From: Bacillus sp. RAR_GA_16
GTDB taxonomy: Bacteria > Bacillota > Bacilli > Bacillales > Guptibacillaceae
DNA: 64,000 nt
Reading direction: 5' to 3'
NCBI RefSeq assembly: GCF_020165985.1
Contig: NZ_JAIUKZ010000001.1
Span: 62,001-126,000, forward strand
Part shown: positions 9,751 through 18,609 of the stretch, piece by piece
Numbering within the stretch: the first letter of the stretch is position 1
Layout of the letters: each line of letters starts with the position of its first letter
The notes under the pieces: model-generated
Told to the model about the DNA's origin: nothing
The model's database searches: none
What the model saw: only the letters and a program-made list of their open reading frames with translations
Position numbers and translations under genes: made by a program

Positions 9751-12201
9751 TTATTTTTTCAACTCGTCTACAATTTTCTGACTAACGGCATTCTCTCCAC
9801 CTAGAACGTTGAAGTCATAAGCTTCCATATCCTCAACGGCTTCTGCTGTTTCTTTCGGAAGCATATCTGGTTTAACAAGAAGCATCGCTGCATTTTGTTT
9901 TGCTGCAAGAACAGATCCGGAAAGAGCATCCGCAAAGTTCATGCCTGTTGAAACGTAAACCCGTGCAGAAGGGTTAAGATTTGTAGCAATATCGGCCGCT
10001 GTACCGAAACGATTGTCTCCTGCATAGCGCTCCTCCGCGTGTAGCTTCGAATCGAGCTTACCGTTAACAGCTGTTTCGCCACCAACGATGATCGAACCAT
10101 CAATGCCTTTAAGCGCATTGCTCGTTGCTGATGGAATTTCATCCGCTTCAGTTAAAAGAATCGGGTAACCATTCTGTGCTGCATATGGTGCAATCGCAAG
10201 CGCATCAGGGAAGTTCATTCCATTTGCTACGATCGCTTTATCAGGTGATCCACCGAGACGTGCTGCAATGTTTGCAGCTGTTTCAAAACGATTGTCACCA
10301 GCAACACGCTCCACTTCGATGCCCATACCCTCAAGCTGGAACTCGACATAGTTGCTAACTGCACTTTTACCACCAAGGATAATGACGTCTTTAGCTCCAA
10401 GTCGCGCAATTTCTTCTTTCGCCATTTTGTTCAGTGATCCGCTTTCTGTTAAAAGAATTGGTGCATCGTATTTATAAGCTAGTGGGGCTCCTGCTAGTGC
10501 ATCCGGAAAAGAGTCGCCGCGTGCGAGAACAACAGTATCAGCTGAATCCCAGCCTTCTTGTGAGATTTTCACAGCTGTTTCATAGCGTGTTTCACCCTGG
10601 ATACGTTCAGCGTCTGCTTCAACGATACGTGCTTCGTCTTTCGCTTTTACAGTTCCAATTTCATCAAGGTACTCTGTAAATACTTCAAAGTCTACGAAGA
10701 AAAGTTCGTTTAAACGACCATCAGCAGCTGCTGCACCCATTGCATCATATCCGTCTCCGCCTTGTGCGATATAAGCATTCGTCGCTACCGTGTATGTTGC
10801 TTCTGGATCAATGTCTTCATAGCCATTCTCTGTTTTCACGTTAACATCTAGGATTCGCTCACCAGATGGAAGATCTTTATCAAATGAGTACTGAAGACCT
10901 GATACTTGCGCAAAGCGACCTTCAGCCGTTTCAACGCCACTAACGCCATGTTCTAATGAATCGATAATTTCTTGACCAGTCAGATCAAGCGTTACGAGGT
11001 TGTTTCCGAATGGCATTGTCGTTAACACTTCACCTAATGTAATTGGGCCTTCATCGATTGATTCACGGATTCCTCCGCCATTTGTGATCGCAATTGTCGC
11101 ATCAGTAAACTGCTGGGCTTTATAAAGCATGCCGTCTGTAATTAAGTTTCCTAGATTTGTTTCACCTGTTCGAACGTCATCACGTTTACCGTTCAGATAA
11201 ACGTCAGATTGACCAACGATTTCTTTTTCAATCTCTTCAAGAGGCTTTTTTAATTCATCGTAAAGCTCTTTTGCTTCTGGATCTGCTTCATAGCTACCTT
11301 TGCTACTTAAATCTAGTAGTTCATTGTCCCATTCAGTTAAAACACCCTCTGAATCAAATGTTACTTCCAGATCACCTAAATATTTGCTATATTCATTAGC
11401 TTGTACAACAAGCGTTGGATCTTCAAATGTATCAACAAGAACTGCCTCTTCAATTTTCGTATGGCTATGTCCCCCAACGACCACGTCGATGCCTTCGACC
11501 GTTTTAGCAAGCTCTACTTCTACTGATTTCCCAAGATGCGTAAGAGCAACGATTTTGTTTACGCCTTTATCCTGGAACATCTTCACCATTTTTTCTGCTT
11601 GTTCCTGATGGTTTTGGAAAGAAATAGTTTCACCAGGGCTTGAAAGCTCGTCTGTTGATTCAATTGTTAATCCAAATACGCCAACTTCTTCTCCGTTCAC
11701 ATCAAGAATAACTGCTGGATAAATTGTGCCATCGTCACCAGTCATCGCCATTTCATTTTTGTATAACGGGCTAAGGTAAGGGTCCTTGCTATAATCAATG
11801 TTAGAGCTGACAATAGGGAATTTCGTTTGTTTTACAAATTCAGAGAATGTTTTAGGACCTTCATCGAATTCATGGTTACCAGGAACCATGGCGTCGTATT
11901 TCATCATGTTCATAAATTGAACATCAGCAAGACCTTTGTATTTATTAAAAAAGAGGGTACCAGAGAAAACATCGCCAGCATCTAATAGAATGGAATTTTC
12001 ACGAGCTGCACGGATTTCTTCAACAGCCGTTAGGCGTCTTGGCGCATTATCAAGGTGCGCATGTGTATCGTTTGTATGCATAATTGTAAGATCAAAATCG
12101 CCCGCTGCTGCTTCTGCAGGAGGTGACGGTGATGCTGCCGCAATCCCCATTGCTAGTGCAGCTGTTGATAGAACACCGAAAAGAGGTTTTTTCATATTCA
12201 T
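9751..12201 (-). CDS. Cell-surface 5'-nucleotidase/metallophosphoesterase with three CWB2 repeats
   Basis: An 816-residue protein that likely dephosphorylates extracellular nucleotides (UshA/YfkN-type). A signal peptide (~1-32) precedes a calcineurin-like domain with metal-binding blocks HTNDTHAHL (~40), GNHEFDEG (~108) and GGHSHT (~242). A 5'-nucleotidase C-terminal substrate-binding domain (~330-515) contains TNGGGIRESI and the YDAMGAA region. Three CWB2 repeats occupy ~533-816. The ATG at 12201 was chosen (MNMKKPLFG); a GGTAGGG sequence is upstream and the second Met two codons on is an alternative. It lies next to an extracellular nuclease gene; together they could break nucleic acids down to nucleosides and phosphate. 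Confidence 0.9.
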   Translation of the reverse strand: MNMKKPLFGVLSTAALAMGIAAASPSPPAEAAAGDFDLTIMHTNDTHAHLDNAPRRLTAVEEIRAARENSILLDAGDVFSGTLFFNKYKGLADVQFMNMMKYDAMVPGNHEFDEGPKTFSEFVKQTKFPIVSSNIDYSKDPYLSPLYKNEMAMTGDDGTIYPAVILDVNGEEVGVFGLTIESTDELSSPGETISFQNHQEQAEKMVKMFQDKGVNKIVALTHLGKSVEVELAKTVEGIDVVVGGHSHTKIEEAVLVDTFEDPTLVVQANEYSKYLGDLEVTFDSEGVLTEWDNELLDLSSKGSYEADPEAKELYDELKKPLEEIEKEIVGQSDVYLNGKRDDVRTGETNLGNLITDGMLYKAQQFTDATIAITNGGGIRESIDEGPITLGEVLTTMPFGNNLVTLDLTGQEIIDSLEHGVSGVETAEGRFAQVSGLQYSFDKDLPSGERILDVNVKTENGYEDIDPEATYTVATNAYIAQGGDGYDAMGAAAADGRLNELFFVDFEVFTEYLDEIGTVKAKDEARIVEADAERIQGETRYETAVKISQEGWDSADTVVLARGDSFPDALAGAPLAYKYDAPILLTESGSLNKMAKEEIARLGAKDVIILGGKSAVSNYVEFQLEGMGIEVERVAGDNRFETAANIAARLGGSPDKAIVANGMNFPDALAIAPYAAQNGYPILLTEADEIPSATSNALKGIDGSIIVGGETAVNGKLDSKLHAEERYAGDNRFGTAADIATNLNPSARVYVSTGMNFADALSGSVLAAKQNAAMLLVKPDMLPKETAEAVEDMEAYDFNVLGGENAVSQKIVDELKK

Positions 12202-12349
12202 GTACGTAATCCCTACCCTTTCGAAAACTCAGATTTTGTCGGAATGTCTCCGCGATTTTCATTATATACTAGACTACTAGGTGAATGGTCCCTTTTGTCA
12301 CAATAATTAACAAATTCAAAACAATACTTTTTAACTAGTTTCATAGAAA

Positions 12350-12378
12350 AGGAGAAGGCGGAGATGACCCGCCCTTTC
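12350..12378 (-). terminator. Probable terminator of the surface nuclease gene
   Basis: An AAGGCGG/CCGCCCTT-type stem flanked by A/T-rich arms lies 7 bases past the stop at 12385. The T tract is interrupted (CCTTTTCTAT). Confidence 0.5.
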
Positions 12379-12384
12379 CTCACT

Positions 12385-15300
12385 TTACTTGTTCTTTAGA
12401 TCATTCATAACATCATCACTGATGGCATTTGGACCACCAAGGATATGGAAGTTATTAATTCCATTCTGTTCAATTGCTTCTGCAATTTTCTCCGGAATCT
12501 CATCCTTTTTCACTAGAAGAATCGCTGCGTCTTCTTTCGCTGCAAGGACTGATCCAGAAAGCGCGTCGGCAAACTTCATTCCAGTCGCAACTACAGCTGT
12601 ATCTGCATTCGGTGTTAGTACTGTTGCGATAGCTGCTGACGTTGCATAGCGATTTTCTCCACTAATACGAACGGCATTGGAAAGACTACCTTCGATTTTT
12701 TCATTAATGGCACTTTCTCCACCAACAACAATTTGCTTATCTGTTGCGTTTAAAATTTTTTTTGAAACAGCCGGAAGCTGATCGTCATCTGTTAGCACGA
12801 TTGGGTAGCCGTTTTTCGCTGCATATGACGCTACCGAAAGAGCATCTGGGAAATCAAACGCATTTGCTAGGATCGATACTTCAGGTGATCCGTCAAGCTT
12901 CGCTGCAATATTCACAGCTGTTTCATAACGGTTTTCTCCACCAATTCGATCTACTTTTAACCCAAGGCCTTTTAGTTCATATTCTGTGTAAGAAGAAATC
13001 GCTGACGTTCCACCAAGTACAATTACTTTCTTAGCGCCAAGACGCTTAATTTCTTTCTTCACCGCTGCATTCAACCTGTTTTGCTCAGTTAAAAGAATTG
13101 GTGCGTCATATTTGTACGCTAGCGGTGCTCCTGCAAGAGCATCTGGGAATTTGTCACCTCGTGCAATCACGACAGTGTCCGCACTTTCCCAACCTTTTTT
13201 CGAAATTTCAACTGCTGTTTCATAACGCGTTTCTCCTGAAGTACGGTCCACGCTGTTTTCCATTTGGATTTTTGCAAGCATTGGATCATGGTCACTTGCG
13301 CGTCCATCAGCTTCACTAAAATCAGAGTTAATGTTAATGCTATCAATCATCGTACGTTTTGCTAGATTGTTCGATACGAGAATATGATCAAGCACTTGCG
13401 CATTCCCTTGATAGTTGTAGGAATAGCGTTGTTCTGTTGGAAGCTTTTTGACCATATTTGTTAAAACGTCGCCTTCAAGTGTTTGGATTGGCTTTGAGAA
13501 TTCAAAGTCATTCAAGTCACCAAGAACAACAACGTTGCCATTATCCATATTCGTCACGACATCATTGACGAAGTTGTTTAAAACAGAAGCCTGTTTCACA
13601 CGCTGTACTTCACTTCCTAAAACGACTGGGTGATCCGCGCCAAAGAGTGCGCCATCTCCGCCTTTTGAGTTAAAATGGTTCGCTACAACAATCACTTTTT
13701 CACCTTTAAACTCAAATTCTGCTGCAAGTGATTTACGGGAATCGTCAAAAGCTTCATTTGTTGGATCAATACGACCAGGGTTCAGCGTTAGTCCGTTTTC
13801 ATCGACGCCAACTGAAGTAGTTGCATCACCAGATTTCTTATCAGAGAAATCAACGCGATCAGGATTATAGATGAATCCAACGCGAATATTTCCGCCAGGC
13901 TGTCCACCATCTGTTTTATCCTCTGGTGCGATTTCAGTAAATTTGTATGTCGGGCCGCCTGCTTCTTCAATCGCTTTAATAATCGCTTCATAAGATTCGT
14001 TTGCACTTGTCGTACCGTCATCTGTTGGGCCGTTGTTATCTTGTACTTCAACCAAACCGACAATGTCTGGTGTCTTCATGTTCTTTACGATCGATTCAGC
14101 AATTTTTCCTGTTTTCTCTTCCCCAACACCAGGATAGTAGTTTTCGATATTGTAGGAAGCAATCGTGAGATCACCATCTGTAGTTTCCATTTTTGTAACT
14201 TCGCGCTCTGTGTCTCCTTCAATGACAGAAGGGAATGTCCCGGTTGGGCGAATTTTAAAGTTGCTGTAATCGTAGCTCACAACTCCTGTAACGGATCCGT
14301 CAAGGCGATCGCCAGTTGTTACATCAATATTAATGCCATCAACGTCGATTAAAAGGCGTTCAGGATTTGGATCGTCTGCTGTCAGCAGTAGTCCGTTTGC
14401 ACGAGTGAACAATTGATCTTCACTTGCATTTACGTAAACAGGAAGCTCATCATATTTCACTGTACCGGTTACCGTTGCATCCGGAATATCGATTAACATC
14501 CCTTCAAGACTTTCATAAAAGTCGAGTCCATCTGTTTCAGGATCAAATGTCTTCATTTCATCATCTTCTACAATTTCAGTTGGAGGTGTGCGGTCTTCTC
14601 CAATCACAATGGCTTCTGGTAAGGTGTTACCTGAAGAAGTGACTGAAACGTTGGAAGCAGTAATTTGAGTAGTTAAAAGATCTTTCGCATCGCTATAACC
14701 ATCTTCTCTCCACTCTTTTACCTGACCATCTACTTCTACTTTATCGCCAACGTTAACGCCAGCGCTTTTTTTATAAACGTAGATACCTTCTGAAGTGGCG
14801 ATGTTAGTGTCAGGGTTTTCTTCTTGCATGTAAAACGCGTTGCTTCCTGCTTTAGCTGTCACGATGCCAGTAACTTTAGTTACCGCTTTTCCTTCATAAG
14901 GAGAAGTGTGGCCAGCGCCTTGAATGTCGTGAATGCTAATGCCATCAGCAGATTTTAGAACAGTGTAGTTGAACGTAGCCACTTCACTTGTTTGATCATC
15001 TTTTGCTGCAATCGCTTTGATTGTTGTATCCTCTGTTAATTCAATAGGAGCAGTATATTCTGTGCTTTCAGCAGTTGGGTCGCTACCGTCCGTTGTGTAA
15101 TGAACCGTTGCGCCTTCTTCTGCTGTGGCAAGTTTGACCATCGTGCCTTCAAGAACAGAGCCTGATGTAGGATTAGCTGTTACAGAGAAAGCTTTTTCGA
15201 TGACGTCAGCTGCACTACGAGGTACGAGTTTGTATTCATTAAAGTTGTAGTCGATAACGCCTTTAAGAATCTCATAGTCTTGGCCGACTTCGAGAAGGGA

Positions 15301-16200
15301 TTTATCGGCTGGCTTAATGACAAATTCACCTGTAGCGTCTTCGGTCGTGAAGTTTCCGTTGCTGTCGACTGACTTAATGGTAACGTCGTTAAATTGAGTG
15401 AGTTCAGCTTCATGCTGTTCACCATTTTCGTTAGAAAGATCTGTTGATTTAAGGGACTGAGGGGATGGAACGCCTTTATTTTCTGTTGTGATGACCACAT
15501 CAGAAGCACTTGTCATGACTTGCTGCATTCCATAGTAATCAGACATTGTTCCTTCTACTATCACTTCATCACCAGGTTTGGCAGTGATTCCCGCAGCACG
15601 AACGATAATGCCCGCTGTATCATCTTGAATAAATAGATTGGTTTGGCCTCCTGCTTCAAAGGCTGCAGTTGCCGTTCCTTTAATTTTCACTGGTGTACCG
15701 TTTGCTACTTTTCTAGCATCATTGATTGTTGAGAGTTCGATAGGTTCTGGGTCAGGAGCTGTGCCGTCGGAAAAAGTATAGGCTGTTGGGCTTTTCAGAC
15801 CTGGTACACCGAAGTATGTTGCGAGGTCTCCAGTAATTTGGATCTTCTTACCTTTGTTTGCTGGATTTGCTACTAAATTGAGCTCATCTCTTAAAGATCC
15901 TTTAGGTAGTTGAACCGGAATAATCTTGTCGAACTGGGTTTCACTGGAAGAATCTGCAATGGCTATGTTCGTTTCTACTCCATTTGCGCCATCGAAGTTA
16001 TAAGAAGGGCCGCTTGAAGTTGTTCCTACAATATAACCTTCTACTGTTGCAGAACCAGTATTGTTAGCAATCGCTTCTCCAACAGAAATAACGTCTTCAG
16101 CAGAAGCTGAAAGCTGTGAAACTGGTAATGCAAAAAAACTAAGAACCATTGAGAATATTAGCGCAAAGCTAATAAAACGACTGGTTGGCTTTCGTTTCAA
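12385..16200 (-). CDS. Secreted endonuclease/exonuclease/phosphatase-family nuclease with OB-fold modules and three CWB2 repeats
   Basis: A 1,271-residue protein, probably an extracellular DNase/phosphodiesterase akin to B. subtilis YhcR or ExeM. It starts with TTG at 16200; GGGGGGA lies ~7 bases upstream, and the nearby ATG is out of frame. The signal peptide ends near QLSASA. Residues ~35-155 resemble DUF6359 and ~157-240 a YhcR-type OB fold. A chitobiase-C-like module (YTTDGSDPT) lies near 370 and another OB/DUF5689-like region at ~430-530. The EEP catalytic domain (~670-985) shows IASYNIENY, GLVEVQD, VLGDLNDFE and ASDHDPM, the usual metal and catalytic residues. Three CWB2 repeats fill ~990-1271. 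Confidence 0.88.
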   Translation of the reverse strand: MKRKPTSRFISFALIFSMVLSFFALPVSQLSASAEDVISVGEAIANNTGSATVEGYIVGTTSSGPSYNFDGANGVETNIAIADSSSETQFDKIIPVQLPKGSLRDELNLVANPANKGKKIQITGDLATYFGVPGLKSPTAYTFSDGTAPDPEPIELSTINDARKVANGTPVKIKGTATAAFEAGGQTNLFIQDDTAGIIVRAAGITAKPGDEVIVEGTMSDYYGMQQVMTSASDVVITTENKGVPSPQSLKSTDLSNENGEQHEAELTQFNDVTIKSVDSNGNFTTEDATGEFVIKPADKSLLEVGQDYEILKGVIDYNFNEYKLVPRSAADVIEKAFSVTANPTSGSVLEGTMVKLATAEEGATVHYTTDGSDPTAESTEYTAPIELTEDTTIKAIAAKDDQTSEVATFNYTVLKSADGISIHDIQGAGHTSPYEGKAVTKVTGIVTAKAGSNAFYMQEENPDTNIATSEGIYVYKKSAGVNVGDKVEVDGQVKEWREDGYSDAKDLLTTQITASNVSVTSSGNTLPEAIVIGEDRTPPTEIVEDDEMKTFDPETDGLDFYESLEGMLIDIPDATVTGTVKYDELPVYVNASEDQLFTRANGLLLTADDPNPERLLIDVDGINIDVTTGDRLDGSVTGVVSYDYSNFKIRPTGTFPSVIEGDTEREVTKMETTDGDLTIASYNIENYYPGVGEEKTGKIAESIVKNMKTPDIVGLVEVQDNNGPTDDGTTSANESYEAIIKAIEEAGGPTYKFTEIAPEDKTDGGQPGGNIRVGFIYNPDRVDFSDKKSGDATTSVGVDENGLTLNPGRIDPTNEAFDDSRKSLAAEFEFKGEKVIVVANHFNSKGGDGALFGADHPVVLGSEVQRVKQASVLNNFVNDVVTNMDNGNVVVLGDLNDFEFSKPIQTLEGDVLTNMVKKLPTEQRYSYNYQGNAQVLDHILVSNNLAKRTMIDSININSDFSEADGRASDHDPMLAKIQMENSVDRTSGETRYETAVEISKKGWESADTVVIARGDKFPDALAGAPLAYKYDAPILLTEQNRLNAAVKKEIKRLGAKKVIVLGGTSAISSYTEYELKGLGLKVDRIGGENRYETAVNIAAKLDGSPEVSILANAFDFPDALSVASYAAKNGYPIVLTDDDQLPAVSKKILNATDKQIVVGGESAINEKIEGSLSNAVRISGENRYATSAAIATVLTPNADTAVVATGMKFADALSGSVLAAKEDAAILLVKKDEIPEKIAEAIEQNGINNFHILGGPNAISDDVMNDLKNK

Positions 16201-16332
16201 ATTTCATCCCCCCGGATATGTAGTCGAATTTTGGTGAACATGCCACCAATTGTCAGTATACAATAACTTTAGACTCATATGTGTAAAAATAGCGTAAATT
16301 GTCTAACTTTTGAATGCGCTTACATACTCTAC

Positions 16333-16360
16333 GGGGGGTCAGACTCGAGCCTGACCCCCC
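16333..16360. repeat. REP-like palindrome, centre near CTCGAG
   Basis: GGGGGGTCAG and CTGACCCCCC arms flank an imperfect palindromic centre. Same family as 3019-3044 and 18419-18444. Confidence 0.75.
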
Positions 16361-16569
16361 TTAAAGACAAAACCGCTAATTTAACTGCATTTGTCCACGC
16401 TGACGGGACATCTTTTTTTGTAATACATTGGGTTATATGAAATATGTCTTTGTAAAGATTGTTTAAATTTAGTATATGACGATAGATTTATATGTTTTTC
16501 TTCGTTCTTATCTAATCCCTCATCTCTTAGTCTAAAGTACTAGTTTCTAGTCTTTCCTTTTCCATAAAA

Positions 16570-16603
16570 AAACCACCTAATCGATGGCTCGATGAGGTGG
16601 TTT
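16570..16603 (-). terminator. Rho-independent terminator downstream of the dprA-like gene
   Basis: A 15-bp stem (AAACCACCTAATCGA with one mismatch) and TGGC loop are followed by a minus-strand run of T. It lies 137 bases past the dprA-like stop. Confidence 0.75.
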
Positions 16604-16739
16604 AGAGGCAGGTTTATCTTCTTCTGTCTTACTTCTCTTCCCTGATGGGTTGGAGGCCATCATGCTCTAGTCGGGGGAGAAGCTCTTGAAGAACCTTGAG
16701 GGATCAAATCACGGTAAGCTTGCGAGGGTCATTAACCGT

Positions 16740-17597
16740 TTAAGAGAGTTTGATGAATTCTTTTGCAATTGATTGAAAGCTATAATAAGGGCGTATACCT
16801 TGTTTTCTTAGACAGTCTGTTCCCTGCCTAAATCGAGCATCACTACTTATGAGTACAAAGACTTCTCTTGCTTGCTTTCGAGCGAAGTGAGCGGTCGTCA
16901 TCGCACCACTTTTCAAGTTAGCTTCCATAATTACCACATGACTTGACCATGCACTGATTAATGCGTTTCGCTGAATAAATTGCTTCGGTGTAGGTGCTGT
17001 GCCAGGTGGATACTGCGAGATGACAGCGCCTTCATTTATAACTGCTTCGTAGAGCGAGCGGTGCTCTTTCGGGTAACAGTCGTCAACACCATTTGCAACA
17101 AAAGCAATCGGGTACCCACAATTTGCGAGGCAGGCAGAGTGAGCAGCTTCATCGATTCCTTTCGTGAGTCCGCTAACAACAGGAATGTTCAGGCTTGAGA
17201 GTCTGGTGGATAACTCTTTTGCAGCACGTCGTGCGTAATTGGAACAAGAGCGAGAACCGACGATGGCAACAGAAGGAAGATTCGGCCTAATTTGGCCTTT
17301 GTAATATAAAAGAACGGGCGATTCAGCAACATTTTTGGCATAACTTGGGTAAAGCGGGTCATCCCGGGGTAGTAGCCAGATCTCCTTTTGCTGAACTCGT
17401 TCAAGAATGCGTTTTGGTTTCTCAAGCGATCGTGCCATTAAAATGGATTCATATGCTCGTTGAGAAACCCTTATTTCCTTGAGTTCAGAGGGAGAGGCAT
17501 CATAGACTCGTTCCGGACTTCCGAAAGTGGCCAGCAGTTTCTTTTGCGTAACTGGGCCTACGTAAGGAAGGGAACTTAGCCAGATCCAGTGCTCCAT
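16740..17597 (-). CDS. DprA/Smf-family DNA-processing protein (divergent)
   Basis: A 285-residue DprA-family protein. DprA binds single-stranded DNA and loads RecA during transformation. An N-terminal HhH-like region (~5-55, LPYVGPVTQKKLL) is followed by the Rossmann-like domain: VAIVGSRSCSNYARR (~110-124), SGLTKGIDEAAH (~142-153), NGVDDCYPKEH (~169-179) and the FIQRN segment (~207). It departs from the usual SGxARGID (here SGLTKGID) and PRRNRxI (here FIQRN) motifs. It is not followed by topA, its usual partner in Bacillus; a RAYT gene lies 34 bases upstream on the same strand. It may be a relocated dprA or a second paralogue; the window cannot say. Confidence 0.8.
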   Translation of the reverse strand: MEHWIWLSSLPYVGPVTQKKLLATFGSPERVYDASPSELKEIRVSQRAYESILMARSLEKPKRILERVQQKEIWLLPRDDPLYPSYAKNVAESPVLLYYKGQIRPNLPSVAIVGSRSCSNYARRAAKELSTRLSSLNIPVVSGLTKGIDEAAHSACLANCGYPIAFVANGVDDCYPKEHRSLYEAVINEGAVISQYPPGTAPTPKQFIQRNALISAWSSHVVIMEANLKSGAMTTAHFARKQAREVFVLISSDARFRQGTDCLRKQGIRPYYSFQSIAKEFIKLS

Positions 17598-17631
17598 TCA
17601 TTCACTTCTCTTTCGTTAGATTTTAGCGTTT

Positions 17632-18249
17632 TTACTGTGGCAAATTCGAAAGCAAATAAACTTTTTTCCCTTTTCTCTCTGGCAGTTGTTTTATAAGATC
17701 AGGCGGTATTAATGGTCCTTCGCTTTCGACATAGCGCTGATAAGCTTCCCGTGAAGGTTTTTGAAACAATGAGAGTATGTAATCAGGGTAAGCATGTAGA
17801 TTCTTTCGATATGAAATATAGGCACGATAACTGCTCCACAAATAGTCCGCTGGTTTGGTTACCATTCGGGCTTTCACTGGATTAAGGTGAATGTATTTAC
17901 TAACGTCAATTTCATAATGAATCGAATCAAGCAATTCAGCATTATAGCGACCTTGAAAGACATGGCCTGTGTACTCATATTTGTCGTTGAAATATCTAGC
18001 ATAGTTGGAGTTGATCACTTTCATGATTTCACCAGGGGGATGATCGAAGGTTTCAATGGAGAGATGCACATGGTTAGTCATGAGACAGTATACGTGTAGG
18101 CGAAACGGGAATGCGAGACGAGCGTGTTCTAGAATTTGAAAATACTTTAAACGATCGGTTCGTTCTTCAAACAATGGTGCCTTTCGATTTCCACGGCAGG
18201 TAATATGATACTTTGCACCAGGAAACCAGGTTCGTTTCTTACGAGGCAT
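17632..18249 (-). CDS. REP-associated tyrosine transposase (RAYT, Y1_Tnp family)
   Basis: A 205-residue single-domain HUH protein related to IS200/IS605 TnpA. The HUH motif is HVH at residues 60-62 in TNHVHLSIE. The candidate catalytic tyrosines are in NYARYFN (83, 86), and the family-typical GHVFQGRY follows. RAYTs process single-stranded palindromic REP sequences and are usually single-copy and domesticated. Four GGGGTCAGG palindromes lie within 15 kb, one starting 170 bases upstream of its start codon. An ATG start with GGAGCAATTTG upstream gives only a modest ribosome site. It may be cotranscribed with the dprA-like gene. Confidence 0.88.
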   Translation of the reverse strand: MPRKKRTWFPGAKYHITCRGNRKAPLFEERTDRLKYFQILEHARLAFPFRLHVYCLMTNHVHLSIETFDHPPGEIMKVINSNYARYFNDKYEYTGHVFQGRYNAELLDSIHYEIDVSKYIHLNPVKARMVTKPADYLWSSYRAYISYRKNLHAYPDYILSLFQKPSREAYQRYVESEGPLIPPDLIKQLPERKGKKVYLLSNLPQ

Positions 18250-18418
18250 TCAAATTGCTCCTTTGGTAAGGAAATGGGGAATTTCTACTATAGCGGGGCT
18301 GATATTTGTAGTATACCACTTTTCAAGAATTTGGGAATAGTTAATTAATAAATTATTCAGAAATATTTTTTAATTATTTTGAAGGAAAATGGAGAGTGAG
18401 GTAATAGGGAGTTAGGAT

Positions 18419-18444
18419 GGGGGTCAGGTTCGAACCTGACCCCC
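18419..18444. repeat. REP-like 26-bp perfect palindrome, centre TTCGAA
   Basis: Arms GGGGGTCAGG and CCTGACCCCC with a fully self-complementary centre, directly upstream of the RAYT gene. Confidence 0.78.
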
Positions 18445-18517
18445 TGCTTCTTCTTTCCTACAAAACCCCTTATACCATCTAGCTTTTCAAGCGTTTTAAA
18501 GAAAGATCTAAACTAAA

Positions 18518-18544
18518 AAAGTGTCCGCCTCAGGCGGACACTTT
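18518..18544 (-). terminator. Rho-independent terminator of the amylopullulanase gene
   Basis: AAAGTGTCCGCC/GGCGGACACTTT stem with loop TCA and a minus-strand T run. The stem is identical to 2974-3000; only the loop differs. Confidence 0.8.
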
Positions 18545-18564
18545 TAGAGGTTTTGTCTTTTGAT

Positions 18565-18588
18565 GGGGTCAGGTTCGAGCCTGACCCC
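18565..18588. repeat. REP-like palindrome, centre TTCGAG
   Basis: GGGGTCAGG and CCTGACCCC arms. It lies 20 bases from the terminator stem at 18518-18544, in the same arrangement as the pair at 2974-3044. Confidence 0.75.
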
Positions 18589-18609
18589 TGCATTCTGACC
18601 CCCGCATTA

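Larger units (their letters stand above)
16201..16739. other. 539-base intergenic region: REP palindrome, terminator, possible coding remnant
   Basis: No intact gene is visible. It holds the leader of the nuclease gene (with a CCCCCGGATATGTA block at 16209-16222 shared with the leader of the gene at 1-2838), a REP-like palindrome, an AT-rich stretch, the terminator at 16570-16603, and a ~120-base tract (16620-16739) whose minus strand reads protein-like but contains one in-frame stop. Confidence 0.6.
18250..18609. other. 360-base intergenic region with two REP palindromes and a terminator
   Basis: No ORF is supported. It contains the RAYT promoter region (AT-rich 18290-18400), REP palindromes at 18419-18444 and 18565-18588, the amylopullulanase terminator at 18518-18544, and a half-copy CTGACCCCCGCATT at ~18595. 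Confidence 0.6.
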
